This document shows, piece after piece, positions 47,871-58,924 of a stretch of DNA of 64,000 nt (position 1 is the stretch's first letter; the number at the start of each line of letters is the position of its first letter). The notes beneath the pieces were generated by a model that ran no database searches, was not told the origin of the DNA, and saw only the letters and a list, made by a program, of their open reading frames with translations. The DNA comes from Lentibacillus halodurans (lineage in GTDB: Bacteria; Bacillota; Bacilli; Bacillales; Amphibacillaceae), in contig NZ_FOJW01000002.1 in assembly GCF_900112045.1 (NCBI RefSeq), positions 193,962 through 257,961 of the forward strand, written 5' to 3'. Position numbers and translations under genes: made by a program.

Positions 47871-48869
47871 ATGAAACTAAGTGTTCTGGATCAGGCACCA
47901 ATTTCCCGGGGTTTTAGTCCCGAGGAGACATTAAACAACACGCTGAAACTGGCAAAAGTAACTGAAAAATTGGGATATACACGCTATTGGGTGGCAGAGC
48001 ATCATAATACGAACGGGTTGGCAAGTGTGTCGCCTGAAATCCTGATCGCCCGGATTGCTTCGTATACAAATAAGATCCGTGTCGGGTCCGGCGGGGTGCT
48101 GTTACCACAATACAGTCCATATAAGGTAGCAGAAAATTTCAAGCTGCTTGAAGCACTGTTTCCTAGCAGGATTGATTTGGGAATCGGACGTTCTCCCGGA
48201 GGTTCACAAGATACACGTATGGCATTGACGGACGGTGCTTATAAGTGTATGAGCGAGTTTCCACGTCAATTACGGGATCTGCAAGGGTTTCTGCACAATT
48301 CATTGCCAAAAGATCACGCTTATCGTCTGGTCAAAGCAGCCCCAAGAACCAAAACGGTTCCGCCGATGTGGGTACTCGGGCTGTCCGGAAGAAGTGCTGC
48401 AAATGCTGCGGAAATCGGGGCAGGGTTCGTATTTGGCCACTTTATTAACCCGGTCAATGGACAGAAGGCTTTAGAAGCATACAGGAACAGGTTTAAGCCA
48501 TTCCAACATTTTGAGCAGCCGAAGAGTATCGTCTGTATTTTTGTTGTCTGTGCAGATACCGAAGAAGAGGCAGAAGAACTGGCATTAAGTCAGGACAAGT
48601 GGCTGTTGAATGTCGGAAGAGGCTCTGACACGAAGGTTCCATCGATTGAAGAAGTTAAAAAAAGAACGTTTCGGCAGGAAGAACTGGAGGAGATTCATAA
48701 AAACCGTAACAGATGTGTGGTCGGCACACCGGATCAAGTCAAACAGGAATTGGAACGGCTAGGTGATGATTACCAGACGGACGAATTTATGGTTATCACG
48801 AATATTTATGATTTCGATGCCAAGGTCCATTCATATCGATTACTGGCCGATGTGTTTGATTTAGAATGA
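47871..48869 (+). CDS. LLM-class flavin-dependent monooxygenase (luciferase-like)
   Basis: 332 residues. The N-terminal LSVLDQAPISRGFSPEETLN, RYWVAEHHNT and IDLGIGRSPGG define the group 1 luciferase-like FMN monooxygenases (as in B. subtilis YwcH/YceB). These oxidise small organic molecules using FMNH2 from a reductase; the substrate is unknown. A GAAAGGAGATCATCC site precedes the ATG. It stands alone; an intergenic repeat element follows immediately. Confidence 0.85.
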   Translation: MKLSVLDQAPISRGFSPEETLNNTLKLAKVTEKLGYTRYWVAEHHNTNGLASVSPEILIARIASYTNKIRVGSGGVLLPQYSPYKVAENFKLLEALFPSRIDLGIGRSPGGSQDTRMALTDGAYKCMSEFPRQLRDLQGFLHNSLPKDHAYRLVKAAPRTKTVPPMWVLGLSGRSAANAAEIGAGFVFGHFINPVNGQKALEAYRNRFKPFQHFEQPKSIVCIFVVCADTEEEAEELALSQDKWLLNVGRGSDTKVPSIEEVKKRTFRQEELEEIHKNRNRCVVGTPDQVKQELERLGDDYQTDEFMVITNIYDFDAKVHSYRLLADVFDLE

Positions 48870-48880
48870 TTGTACATATA

Positions 48881-49180
48881 AAAAGGCTGGGATAAAGGAA
48901 CGTTTATAAAACAACAAATCCGAACAACCAAAGCAAGGGATTACCCCGCTGTGGAAATATACTTGGTGCTCGTCGTGTTGAATGAGATTTCGGAGAATCA
49001 GCACTACTCGCAACTCGTAGTTTGCGCTCGTCGCTTTCGCGGGCGGCTAGTGAGCCTCCGCGTGCATTCGCACTGCAGGGTCTCACTTCCTCCCGCTGGC
49101 GTCTACGTATATTTCCTCGCTAAAATGGACTATTGGTCGTCTTTTAAGCCCCTTACTTTAGTTATGTCTCAGCCTCTTTA
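48881..49180 (+). repeat. Intergenic repeat element, copy A (with nested unit)
   Basis: About 300 bases whose ends (AAGGCTGGGATAAAG and ATGTCTCAGCCTCTT) are imperfect inverted repeats. Its outer parts match the inverse of 58925-59069 over nearly 140 bases (shared TTTATAAAACAA, AAAGCAAGG, GCTAAAATGGACTATT, ACTTTAGTTAT). It differs by carrying about 150 extra bases bounded by GGAAATATAC (48953-48962) and GTATATTTCC (49107-49116), exact inverse complements. Open frames inside are not genes. Confidence 0.75.
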
Positions 49181-49244
49181 ATTTTGTAAACCAAATGACG
49201 CCCCAACTGTGACAGCTTCTGCCATATGAAGCGAACACGCAATC

Positions 49245-50228
49245 CTAATAAATCTTATCCCCGTTAAAAATTGAATTTTTGACGACAACATAATCAACAT
49301 AACGGATTGCCTGCAATTCTTTGCCTCCTGCATAGGAGATAGCGGACTGCAGATCCTGCTTCATTTCAGTCAGAGTATCTTCCAGTGAACCTTTGTGTTC
49401 CACGTACATCTTTTTGCCTTCCACATTCTTCTTTTCACCTTTTTGGAATTCTGAGGCTGAGCCAAAGTATTCTTTATAACGTTTGCCTTCTTGTTCAACT
49501 GTTTCGCCCGGTGATTCTTCATGACCGGCGAATAGGGAACCAATCATAACCATCGAAGCACCAAAACGGATTGATTTTGCAATATCACCATGTGTTCGGA
49601 TGCCACCGTCGGCAATGATCGGTTTGCTTGCTGCTTTGGCACACCATTTGAGCGCAGCCAGCTGCCATCCACCTGTTCCAAAACCTGTTTTAACTTTCGT
49701 AATGCATACTTTTCCCGGCCCGATGCCAACTTTTGTCGCATCAGCACCTGCATGTTCCAGCTCTCTTACTGCTTCCGGTGTTCCGACATTTCCTGCGATC
49801 ACAAATGTCTCAGGCAACTGGTTCTTGATGAACCGGATCATATTGATAACAGAATCAGAGTGGCCATGTGCAATGTCGATGGTAATGAATTCCGGTGTCA
49901 GATGTGCATCCGCCAATTGCTCGATAAAGCTGTATTCTTCTTCTTTAACGCCAACACTGATAGAGGCAATCAATCCACGGGCATGCATATCGTTGACAAA
50001 ACTGAGTCTTGTTTTCGGATCAAAACGGTGCATGATATAGAAATAATTATTTTCTGCCAGATATAGTGCAACCTTCTCGTCGATAATTGTCTGCATATTC
50101 GCAGGCACGACAGGCAGGTTGAACGAATACCCGCCTAAAGTAACTGATGTGTCACATTCAGACCTGCTGTTGACAACACACTTGGCTGGTACTAATTGAA
50201 TATCTTCATAATCAAATACACTTTCCAT
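49245..50228 (-). CDS. guaC: GMP reductase
   Basis: 327 residues. GuaC converts GMP to IMP with NADPH, letting guanine be reused for adenine nucleotides. It has the IMPDH/GMPR barrel: the N-terminal [13 protein letters not shown], the catalytic-cysteine loop [11 protein letters not shown], and [20 protein letters not shown]. The C-terminal [20 protein letters not shown] is that of the low-GC Gram-positive type. It is divergent from the riboswitch-controlled xpt-pbuX operon, grouping purine interconversion and salvage together. Confidence 0.95.
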   Translation of the reverse strand: MESVFDYEDIQLVPAKCVVNSRSECDTSVTLGGYSFNLPVVPANMQTIIDEKVALYLAENNYFYIMHRFDPKTRLSFVNDMHARGLIASISVGVKEEEYSFIEQLADAHLTPEFITIDIAHGHSDSVINMIRFIKNQLPETFVIAGNVGTPEAVRELEHAGADATKVGIGPGKVCITKVKTGFGTGGWQLAALKWCAKAASKPIIADGGIRTHGDIAKSIRFGASMVMIGSLFAGHEESPGETVEQEGKRYKEYFGSASEFQKGEKKNVEGKKMYVEHKGSLEDTLTEMKQDLQSAISYAGGKELQAIRYVDYVVVKNSIFNGDKIY

Positions 50229-50379
50229 CGGTTACACCCCTAAAAACGAATGTTAATATTAATTATAAAATAAATGTTCGTCTATCATTCAAGATACATG
50301 ACTTTTATTTATGTGTCAATCAGCAATTGAAAGAAAGATGCCTATGATAATAAACAGAATATTTTTATATAAATCGGGG

Positions 50380-50407
50380 TTGTTTTTTTAAATGGACATG
50401 CTATAAT
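50380..50407 (+). promoter_or_regulatory. Promoter of the xpt-pbuX operon
   Basis: TTGTTT (50380-50385), a 16-base spacer and TATAAT (50402-50407) preceded by the extended -10 dinucleotide TG. It sits about 22 bases before the aptamer. Confidence 0.6.
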
Positions 50408-50429
50408 AGACGGCAATCGAATAGCTGAT

Positions 50430-50498
50430 TTTCATATAATCGCAGGAATAAGGTCTGCAAGTTTCTACCGGTTTACCGTAAATAAACCGACTATGAAA
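50430..50498 (+). ncRNA. Guanine riboswitch aptamer
   Basis: The purine-riboswitch core is nearly canonical: P1 TTTCATA/TATGAAA, ATAATCGC, the conserved AAGTTTCTACCGG, ACCGTAAAT and CCGACTATGA. The discriminator base corresponding to position 74 is C (in GACTATG), which pairs with guanine rather than adenine. It precedes xpt and pbuX, the expected target genes. Confidence 0.92.
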
Positions 50499-50852
50499 GA
50501 AAGCTCGACAAAGGGACGACACTTGTTTGCAAGCGTGTGTCCGCTTTGTGTATTGTTCGGATTTTTCGACCCACAGGACGTGCTAATGCCGGCGTTGCGA
50601 CAGGACAGGGAAAGCTGTGACAGCGATACATCGCACGAAGAAAAAGTGCTTTCCTTTTTCGAGGACGTCGCGAACTTAGTCGGTGGACGCACAGGACGTG
50701 CCAGTGCTCATAATGCGACGGGAGTAGAAAAGCTTTGACAACGATGTGTTGACGAAGAAAAAGGCTTTTCGCGGACCTCGCGTTATAATCGGCTGCCCGA
50801 AAAGCAATGCTTTCCTCATAGTTTGAGTGGGAGCTTGTTTTTCGGGTTTTTT
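50490..50852 (+). promoter_or_regulatory. Riboswitch expression platform with a ~300-nt insertion
   Basis: The 3' arm of P1 with its extension, ACTATGAAAGAAAGC (50490-50504), is complementary to GCTTTCCTCATAGT (50809-50822) and would form the antiterminator. The second arm also lies inside a strong terminator: CCCGAAAA from 50796 pairs with TTTTTCGGG ending at 50846, then TTTTTT. Guanine binding would sequester the first arm and allow termination. The arms are separated by about 300 nt of extra sequence (50505-50790), including two tandem hairpin units. Confidence 0.75.
50573..50790 (+). repeat. Two imperfect tandem units inside the riboswitch leader
   Basis: Units start at 50573 and 50691, both with ACAGGACGTG, and are about 118 and 100 bases long. 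Each has an internal inverted pair: GGAAAGC (50609-50615) with GCTTTCC (50648-50654), and GAAAAGC (50727-50733) with GCTTTTC (50764-50770). The difference between the units is compensated on both sides of the stem. The 81-codon frame across this region is not a gene. Confidence 0.6.
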
Positions 50853-50861
50853 ATTTCATGA

Positions 50862-52753
<1,892 letters not shown>

Positions 52754-53320
52754 TAAGTCAAGGCCAAGTGAGTATGTTTAGATTCAATCGTTTCAATGAT
52801 TGAAATCGTTATTTGAGGCTGAGATACAATTAAAATTTTCCACGCTATCGACGAACGATGTCAGGGCAGGAAGTGCAGCATTTACTTTTTCAACAGTCAC
52901 ATCTTTATACATGGTTGATACCGACTGCGAACGATTGACAATTTGTCTTGGTGCACCCCTCCTCCAATCAAGATTTTAGTTGCGTGCGATAATCCGGCAG
53001 TATACTGCGCTTTCCATGGGCCGGCTTCAGCCTCCTCGGAAAGCAAAGACCTCTTTCCTGCGGGGGTCTTCGGCTCGTGCTCCCGGAAAGGGCTTATATC
53101 ATTCTCAACAAATTTTCAAACATATCTCAAAAGATAAATCCGAACTGTTCCAATTATAGTGGAATTATCGTTCAGATTTATCTTTGGCTTATATACTTTT
53201 TTCCTGCCTTTGTTTTTCTTTGTTTCTGATTCTGGACATCTAATTTCAAATCTTTTTCAAAAAATGTTGATAATCATGCAAGGTTAAGTTCCTTACTGTT
53301 TGATGGTTTTGCCAATAATA
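52754..53320. other. Non-coding stretch with repeat-like and hairpin sequences
   Basis: Near 52775-52805 there is a TTTCAAT/ATTGAAA palindrome. On the minus strand about 52800-52985 a short open stretch (MYKDVTVEKVNAALPALTSF then VDSVENFNC) may be a gene relic. From about 52995 to 53095 a G+C-richer palindromic sequence (CGCTTTCC, GGGCCGGC, CGGAAAGC) resembles the nested unit of intergenic copy A in style, not in exact sequence. No intact gene was seen. Confidence 0.4.
53130..53185. repeat. Long imperfect hairpin (56 nt)
   Basis: AAAGATAAATC...GATTTATCTTT forms an 11-bp outer stem, then GAAC/GTTC and TTCCA/TGGAA around a 7-base loop, with small internal bulges. A run of T follows about ten bases later on the plus strand. 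It could be a terminator-like element or a short palindromic mobile-element relic. Confidence 0.55.
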
Positions 53321-53322
53321 AG

Positions 53323-53350
53323 TTGATTATTGAAAGCGTTGTTGTATAAT
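53323..53350 (+). promoter_or_regulatory. Promoter with overlapping cre-like site
   Basis: TTGATT (53323-53328), a 16-base spacer and TATAAT (53345-53350). Between the hexamers, TGAAAGCGTTGTTG (53331-53344) matches the CcpA cre consensus at 12 of 14 positions, a position expected to cause catabolite repression. Confidence 0.5.
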
Positions 53351-53380
53351 TGGACAAAAATTAGACGGAGGGTTAATAGA

Positions 53381-54346
53381 ATGCTATTTTTAAGCGAAGA
53401 TAATATTAAGAAAGCTGTCACGATGAAGGATGTAATTGACGCTATTGATAAAACGTACAGTGTTTATGAAGCCGGTCAATTTCAAATGCCGGAACGAATG
53501 CAGGTAAAAAATGATGACAATACACTGCTGTTAATGCCTTGTTTCACAGGTGATGCAATTGGAACGAAGCTCGTTACGGTGTTCCCGAATAACCAAACAC
53601 TTCCGACGTTGCATGGGCTGGTTGTTTTGAATAACAGTGAATCTGGTGAGATTAAAAGTGTTTTAAACGGATCGTTGTTAACCGGCATGCGGACTGGTGC
53701 CATTGGCGGCTCTGCCGTTCGTCATTCGGCTGATAAAGGTGCCAGTTCTCTTGCTATTGTTGGAACAGGGGTCCAGGGACTCTACCAGGCAATTGCAGCA
53801 TGTACGGAAAGACCGATTCAGACGATCAATCTCTTCAATCGTTCACCAAAGAAAATACCTGCCTTCAAGGAATCATTGCAAAAATGGATAGGACCGGACA
53901 TTTCGATAAAAGCACATGATTTCGTTGAAGAGGCGATCATGGATGTGGATATCGTTATAACGGCTACGACTTCAAACACCCCTGTCCTCCCGAATAATCC
54001 AGATCTCCTTAAAAATAAGTTAATTATCGGAGTCGGTTCTTTCCAGCCGACAATGCGTGAATTTCCCGAATCTCTGTACGATATTGCGAAGCATGTAATT
54101 GTTGATACGGAACATGCTATCCAAGAATCAGGAGATATTGCTACCCCAATTGAAAAAGGCTGGATTAAAAAAGAATCCATATTGACCATGTCACAACATA
54201 TACTAAATCATTCACAACTAGCAGCTTATGAAGGAAGGAGTGTTGTGTTTAAAACCACCGGAATGGCGTTATTTGATGTTGTGGTTGCCAATTTGATGTT
54301 TCAGAAGGCTCAGGAAAAAGGAGTTGGAACGAAGCTGTCGATGTAG
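53381..54346 (+). CDS. Ornithine cyclodeaminase / mu-crystallin family protein
   Basis: 321 residues. The fold is indicated by MPERMQVKNDDNTLLLMPCF, GTKLVTVFPNNQ, LLTGMRTGAIGGSAVRHSA and the Rossmann segment LAIVGTGVQGLYQAIA. Members include ornithine cyclodeaminase, alanine dehydrogenase and ketimine reductases, which sequence alone does not separate. The ATG at 53381 follows GACGGAGGG. It appears monocistronic, with a promoter carrying a possible CcpA site, pointing to amino-acid catabolism. It precedes the arginine operon but is separated by a terminator and a new promoter. Confidence 0.85.
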   Translation: MLFLSEDNIKKAVTMKDVIDAIDKTYSVYEAGQFQMPERMQVKNDDNTLLLMPCFTGDAIGTKLVTVFPNNQTLPTLHGLVVLNNSESGEIKSVLNGSLLTGMRTGAIGGSAVRHSADKGASSLAIVGTGVQGLYQAIAACTERPIQTINLFNRSPKKIPAFKESLQKWIGPDISIKAHDFVEEAIMDVDIVITATTSNTPVLPNNPDLLKNKLIIGVGSFQPTMREFPESLYDIAKHVIVDTEHAIQESGDIATPIEKGWIKKESILTMSQHILNHSQLAAYEGRSVVFKTTGMALFDVVVANLMFQKAQEKGVGTKLSM

Positions 54347-54495
54347 GGTGAATGGTTGATAGTGTTTATGTTTTAGTCATTCTGTCCGGACCGGTTTCAC
54401 AATAGTTCCCTAATAGTGGAATACGGTTTGATCAAAAATATATACGGCTGTTCAACAGAAACTGATCCTTATAATCCGGAGAAAATATTCAATAT

Positions 54496-54530
54496 AAAAG
54501 GCGTCCTTTACGATGGGGCGCTTTTTGCAT
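54496..54530 (+). terminator. Rho-independent terminator before argC
   Basis: AAAAGGCGTCC pairs with GGGGCGCTTTTT around a short loop (about ten pairs, one wobble/bulge), and the T-rich arm continues GCATTTT. It would end the cyclodeaminase transcript. Confidence 0.6.
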
Positions 54531-54579
54531 TTTCGCATTCAACCCGACTTAATAGAGATCGCTTTATAGATCAGATAAA

Positions 54580-54635
54580 AATATGAATGTAACTTATAAA
54601 TATACACTTGACATTATATTTATTCATTTTATAAT
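54580..54635 (+). promoter_or_regulatory. argC promoter with possible ARG boxes
   Basis: A perfect TTGACA (54608-54613), a 16-base spacer and a perfect TATAAT (54630-54635). ATGAATGTAACTTATAAAT upstream (from 54582) and TATTTATTCATTTTAT within the spacer each carry a TGAAT/ATTCA half of the AhrC/ArgR box. Repression by arginine through AhrC is inferred from these and from the operon's role. Confidence 0.6.
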
Positions 54636-54673
54636 AGGTAGAAATAATATCGTGCGGGAGGTGGAAATGCGTC

Positions 54674-55711
54674 ATGAAAGCAGCTATTGTTGGAGCGACC
54701 GGATATGGAGGAGCAGAGCTTATTCGTATTTTACAGCAGCACCCCGAGGTTACCGTCCAGTCATATCATTCATCAAGTCAGTGGGGAGGATCGATTGTAG
54801 ACAGCTATCCGCATATGCAGGCTGTATCCGGGAAGGAGCTTAAAGCTATTAGCCATGAACAAATTGCACAGGATGCAGACCTTGCCTTTACGGCAACTCC
54901 ATCCGGGGTCTCATCTAAGCTTGTCCCGGAATTGCTGAAACATGGTATTCGTGTCATTGATTTGTCCGGCGACTTTCGGCTGAAAGATCCCCGGCAGTAT
55001 GAGGCATGGTATAACAGTAAGGCACCTGATGAAGTAATTCTTGAAGAAGCTGTATACGGACTTGCGGAATGGCTGGATACCGATGTGAGAAATGCACAAC
55101 TGATTGCCAACCCTGGCTGTTATCCGACGGCAGCATTGCTTGGCCTGGCACCATTAGTTAAACATCTGCCGATTGATCCCGCGTCCATTATCATTGATGC
55201 CAAAACCGGTGTCAGCGGCGCTGGAAGAAAGGCTGTGCCAGTAACACACTACACGGAGATGAATGACAATCTGAAAATCTACAAGGTTCTTGAACACCAG
55301 CATACCCCCGAAATTGAACAGGTTCTTTCTGGGTGGAATTCCAATGCAGGTACGATAACATTCAGTACACATCTCGTTCCGATGACGAGGGGGATTATGA
55401 CAACGATTTATATTGATGTACCAGAGAGCATAACGGCAGAGAAGTTATTTGAGTTATATCAGGAGAGTTATAAAGATTGCTATTTTGTTAGAATAAGAAA
55501 AAAGGGTACATACCCAAGCACTAAAGAAGTTTATGGCTCGAATTTTTGTGATCTGTCACTGGCATATGATGAACGAACGAACCGGATTATGATCGTATCG
55601 GTTATTGATAATCTGGTCAAAGGTGCAGCAGGTCAGGCTGTGCAAAATATGAACCGGATGTTTGGGATTGATGAGAAAACAGGTCTTGACCTGGCACCTG
55701 TATATCCATAG
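54674..55711 (+). CDS. argC: N-acetyl-gamma-glutamyl-phosphate reductase
   Basis: 345 residues. ArgC reduces N-acetylglutamyl phosphate to the semialdehyde with NADPH. The N-terminal AAIVGATGYGGAELIRIL binds NADP, the active-site cysteine is in IANPGCYPTAALLGLAP, and HTPEIEQ and FSTHLVPMTRGI follow. GGGAGGTGG lies about ten bases before the ATG. It is the first gene of argCJBD. Confidence 0.97.
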   Translation: MKAAIVGATGYGGAELIRILQQHPEVTVQSYHSSSQWGGSIVDSYPHMQAVSGKELKAISHEQIAQDADLAFTATPSGVSSKLVPELLKHGIRVIDLSGDFRLKDPRQYEAWYNSKAPDEVILEEAVYGLAEWLDTDVRNAQLIANPGCYPTAALLGLAPLVKHLPIDPASIIIDAKTGVSGAGRKAVPVTHYTEMNDNLKIYKVLEHQHTPEIEQVLSGWNSNAGTITFSTHLVPMTRGIMTTIYIDVPESITAEKLFELYQESYKDCYFVRIRKKGTYPSTKEVYGSNFCDLSLAYDERTNRIMIVSVIDNLVKGAAGQAVQNMNRMFGIDEKTGLDLAPVYP

Positions 55712-55737
55712 CAGGATAAACGAAAGGGGAGAAACAA

Positions 55738-56967
55738 TTGGTGCTGACGACAGAAGGCAGCATTATGAAAATTGACAAAGGGACGATTGTAACACCGGCC
55801 GGGTTTCAGGCGGCAGGGATGCACACCGGTATGAAACGGAAACGAAATGATCTTGGCATGATTTATTGTGACGTGCCGGCAAGTGCTGCTGCGTTATATA
55901 CGCAAAATGTCATCAAGGCAGCACCATTAACGGTTACGAAGGATAGCATTGCTAAAGAAGGAAAACTGCAGGCTGTGATTGTCAACAGCGGCAACGCCAA
56001 TGCCTGTACAGGAAAACAGGGAGAAAAGGATGCTTATACAATGCGGCGTATCACGGCGGAACAGTTTTCATTACCGGAATATGCTGTGGCAGTCTCTTCA
56101 ACAGGTATTATAGGTCTTGATATGCCGATGAATAAAATTATTCCGAATATCGAACATCTTCATCCAGAGGCAGGTGAAGAAAACGCATCAGCATTCAATG
56201 AAGCGATTTTGACGACAGATACCGTGACAAAATCCATATGCCACCAGATAACAGTCGGCGATAAAACCGTAACCATGGCAGGGTCGGCAAAAGGTTCGGG
56301 CATGATTGAGCCGAATATGGGAACGATGCTGGCATTCGTGACAACTGATGCGGCCATTGAACCGGATATGCTTCAGATGGCACTGGAGGATGTAACGGAT
56401 AAGACGTTCAATTGTATTACGGTTGACGGTGATACTTCGACGAATGACATGGTGCTCGTAATGGCAAGCGGAAAGGCAGGAAATGAAAGTCTGACCCCGG
56501 AGCATAATGACTGGGATAAATTTGCCGGGCTGTTAAAACAGACGTGTGAGGATTTAGCGAAAATGATTGCTCGTGATGGTGAAGGTGCCACAAAATTGAT
56601 TGAAGTTGACGTAACAGGCGCTCGTAATGATGCACAGGCGGTCAAAGTGGCTAAAACAGTTGTCGGTTCCTCGCTGGTCAAAACGGCTGTTTATGGGGCA
56701 GACCCAAATTGGGGAAGGCTAATTGCTGCGATTGGCCGCAGCGGGGCAGATATTAATGCTCAAACAATTGATGCATCAATAGGATCCATCCAGCTGTTGC
56801 AAAACAGTCAGCCAATGCCATTTTCAGAAGCGGAAGTATCCGATTATCTCATGAATGATGATATCACAATAAAGGTTGATCTGAACGTCGAGAGTGGAGC
56901 CGGCAAAGCGTGGGGCTGTGATTTGACATATGATTATGTTCGCATTAATGCCAGCTACCGGACGTGA
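55738..56967 (+). CDS. argJ: Bifunctional ornithine acetyltransferase / N-acetylglutamate synthase
   Basis: 409 residues from TTG, with AAAGGGGAG seven bases upstream (a GTG one codon later is equally possible). ArgJ moves the acetyl group from acetylornithine to glutamate and can also use acetyl-CoA. The self-cleavage site is in GSGMIEPNMGTMLAFVTTDA, where the threonine after Gly becomes the nucleophile of the beta chain; Gly replaces the commoner Ala before it. NSGNANACTG and DPNWGRLIAAIGRSG are also typical. ArgJ explains why no argE or argA is in the operon. Confidence 0.96.
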   Translation: MVLTTEGSIMKIDKGTIVTPAGFQAAGMHTGMKRKRNDLGMIYCDVPASAAALYTQNVIKAAPLTVTKDSIAKEGKLQAVIVNSGNANACTGKQGEKDAYTMRRITAEQFSLPEYAVAVSSTGIIGLDMPMNKIIPNIEHLHPEAGEENASAFNEAILTTDTVTKSICHQITVGDKTVTMAGSAKGSGMIEPNMGTMLAFVTTDAAIEPDMLQMALEDVTDKTFNCITVDGDTSTNDMVLVMASGKAGNESLTPEHNDWDKFAGLLKQTCEDLAKMIARDGEGATKLIEVDVTGARNDAQAVKVAKTVVGSSLVKTAVYGADPNWGRLIAAIGRSGADINAQTIDASIGSIQLLQNSQPMPFSEAEVSDYLMNDDITIKVDLNVESGAGKAWGCDLTYDYVRINASYRT

Positions 56968-56980
56968 GGGGGGTGTCATA

Positions 56981-57751
56981 ATGGCTGAAATCGCTGTGAT
57001 TAAATGCGGCGGCAGTATCGTTGACGGTTTGTCAGAACAATTTTTCCATAACATAGCAACACTGCAGCAAAATGGGGTTAAACCAATTATTGTGCATGGG
57101 GGCGGACCTGCGATTCAGAAACTGCTTGATAAACTTGGTGTGCCGTTCACATTCATTAACGGGCTTCGGACGACCTCCGCTGCTGCCATGAATGTCGTTG
57201 AGATGGTGCTGTCCGGTCAAATCAATAATACTATCACTCGAAAATTGAATGTGTCCGGCATACAGGCGGTGGGACTTTCCGGTTCTGATGCTAATCTGAT
57301 CACCGCCGTGCCAAAGAATTTTCAAATATATGGCTATGTTGGTGATGTTGTAGATGTTAATACACTGTTTTTAGAGCGCATACTCGAACAAGAAATCGTA
57401 CCGGTGATTGCTCCGATTGCTGCTGGCAAAAACGCTGACAGGTATAACGTGAATGCCGATACTGCCGCCGGTGCTATTGCACAGGCTACAGGTGCCGGCA
57501 AGCTTATCTTTGTAACAGATGTGCCAGGCATCATCAAAGAAGAGGGATTGCTTCATTCAGCATCAGAAGCTGAAATAGAAGATCTCATTGTCAGAGGGGT
57601 CATTCATGGCGGCATGATCCCAAAGGTGAAAGCGGCGATAGCCTGTTTAAATCATAATCTGCATAACGTTATGATCGCCGATGCGAATCAGGTGATCAAT
57701 GACGCTGGTTTCACCGGAACAATGATTACAAAATCAGGGGAGGCTGTATAA
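56981..57751 (+). CDS. argB: Acetylglutamate kinase
   Basis: 256 residues. ArgB phosphorylates N-acetylglutamate. The amino-acid-kinase motifs are [10 protein letters not shown] at the N-terminus, [18 protein letters not shown], and [20 protein letters not shown]. The ATG at 56981 follows GAGGGGGGTG and lies 13 bases after argJ; a longer frame from 56930 overlaps argJ and is rejected. At 256 residues it is the shorter, Bacillus-type form lacking the N-terminal helix linked to arginine inhibition, so feedback control probably acts mainly on transcription (inference). Confidence 0.96.
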   Translation: MAEIAVIKCGGSIVDGLSEQFFHNIATLQQNGVKPIIVHGGGPAIQKLLDKLGVPFTFINGLRTTSAAAMNVVEMVLSGQINNTITRKLNVSGIQAVGLSGSDANLITAVPKNFQIYGYVGDVVDVNTLFLERILEQEIVPVIAPIAAGKNADRYNVNADTAAGAIAQATGAGKLIFVTDVPGIIKEEGLLHSASEAEIEDLIVRGVIHGGMIPKVKAAIACLNHNLHNVMIADANQVINDAGFTGTMITKSGEAV

Positions 57752-57752
57752 C

Positions 57753-58910
57753 GTGTCAGCACTTTTTCCAACTTATAAGCGATTTGATTTGTCTGCAAAA
57801 CAGGCATCAGGAACAGTTGTTGAGGATACGGAAGGTAACACTTATCTGGATTTTGGGTCGGGAATTGGTGTCTGTAATCTCGGTCACCGTCATCCGGACG
57901 TCCAGCAAGCACTGGAAAATCAGCTGAATCACTACTGGCATGTATCCAACTTATACCATAACCCCATTCAGGAAGAGGTCGCAGATTCCCTCGTTCAGCA
58001 TAGTGCAGGTGAACATGTGTTTTTCTGTAACAGTGGCACTGAAGCCAATGAAGCTGCGATCAAATTGGCACGCAAGGCAACCGGTAAACATAAAATCATT
58101 TCGTTTGAGCAATCGTTTCATGGACGTACGTTAGGGTCTATGGCAGCAACCGGTCAGGAGAAAATTCATTCCGGATTCGGTCCTATGCTTGAGACGTTCA
58201 GTTATGTCCCGTTTAACGACAGCAATGCCGTCAAAAAAGCCGTGGACAGTGATACGGCCGCCGTCATGTTGGAATTGATCCAGGGTGAAGGGGGTATTAA
58301 TATAGCCGATCTCGACTTTGTGCGTGAACTCGCTCATATATGCCAGGAAAGTGATGTGCTGCTGATCGTTGATGAAGTGCAGACGGGTATCGGTCGGACA
58401 GGAAAACCATTTGCATACCAGCATTACGGGATCACCCCGGATATTATCACATCAGCTAAAGGACTTGCCAATGGTATTCCAGTTGGAGCCATGATCGCGA
58501 AACAGACACTGCGTGATGTTTTGGGGCCCGGAAGCCATGCTGCAACTTTCGGGGGAAATCCCCTTGCTATGGCCGCGGCTCAGGCTGTGTTAAAGCATGT
58601 TTCTCAGGATGAATTTTTACAAGAGGTGACGGAGAAAGGCATGTATTTGCTGGCAACCCTGAATGAATCAGTTGGGCAGCTCCCGGTTGTCTCGTCCGTT
58701 CGCGGCACAGGATTGATGCTAGGGATTGAATGCAGCCAGGATGTGACTCCGGTTATTGAATTACTCCTTGATAAAGGACTGCTTGTCTTAAGTGCCGGCC
58801 CTAATGTCATCCGTCTTTTACCGCCGCTGACTGTGAGTAAAAAGGAGATGGATGCGGCTGTACAATTGATTCGTGAAGTACTGACTGATGAGAAAGCATA
58901 TATCTCATAA
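57753..58910 (+). CDS. argD: Acetylornithine aminotransferase
   Basis: 385 residues from GTG, one base after the argB stop, with GGGGAGG upstream inside argB. ArgD is a class III PLP aminotransferase that makes N-acetylornithine. Visible motifs are [46 protein letters not shown], and the PLP lysine in [16 protein letters not shown]. argF/carAB are not in the window, so the last steps are encoded elsewhere or past a break. An intergenic repeat follows. Confidence 0.96.
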   Translation: MSALFPTYKRFDLSAKQASGTVVEDTEGNTYLDFGSGIGVCNLGHRHPDVQQALENQLNHYWHVSNLYHNPIQEEVADSLVQHSAGEHVFFCNSGTEANEAAIKLARKATGKHKIISFEQSFHGRTLGSMAATGQEKIHSGFGPMLETFSYVPFNDSNAVKKAVDSDTAAVMLELIQGEGGINIADLDFVRELAHICQESDVLLIVDEVQTGIGRTGKPFAYQHYGITPDIITSAKGLANGIPVGAMIAKQTLRDVLGPGSHAATFGGNPLAMAAAQAVLKHVSQDEFLQEVTEKGMYLLATLNESVGQLPVVSSVRGTGLMLGIECSQDVTPVIELLLDKGLLVLSAGPNVIRLLPPLTVSKKEMDAAVQLIREVLTDEKAYIS

Positions 58911-58924
58911 GTACGACTGGGAAA

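Noticed and set aside
50493-50738. 81-codon ORF downstream of the guanine aptamer
   Set aside because: It starts inside the aptamer P1 arm and crosses the two tandem hairpin units; composition and repeats explain the open frame, and there is no ribosome binding site.
52814-52830. Third copy of the intergenic repeat, from the shared GAGGCTGAGA
   Set aside because: Only about a dozen bases match; the flanking sequence does not continue the homology.
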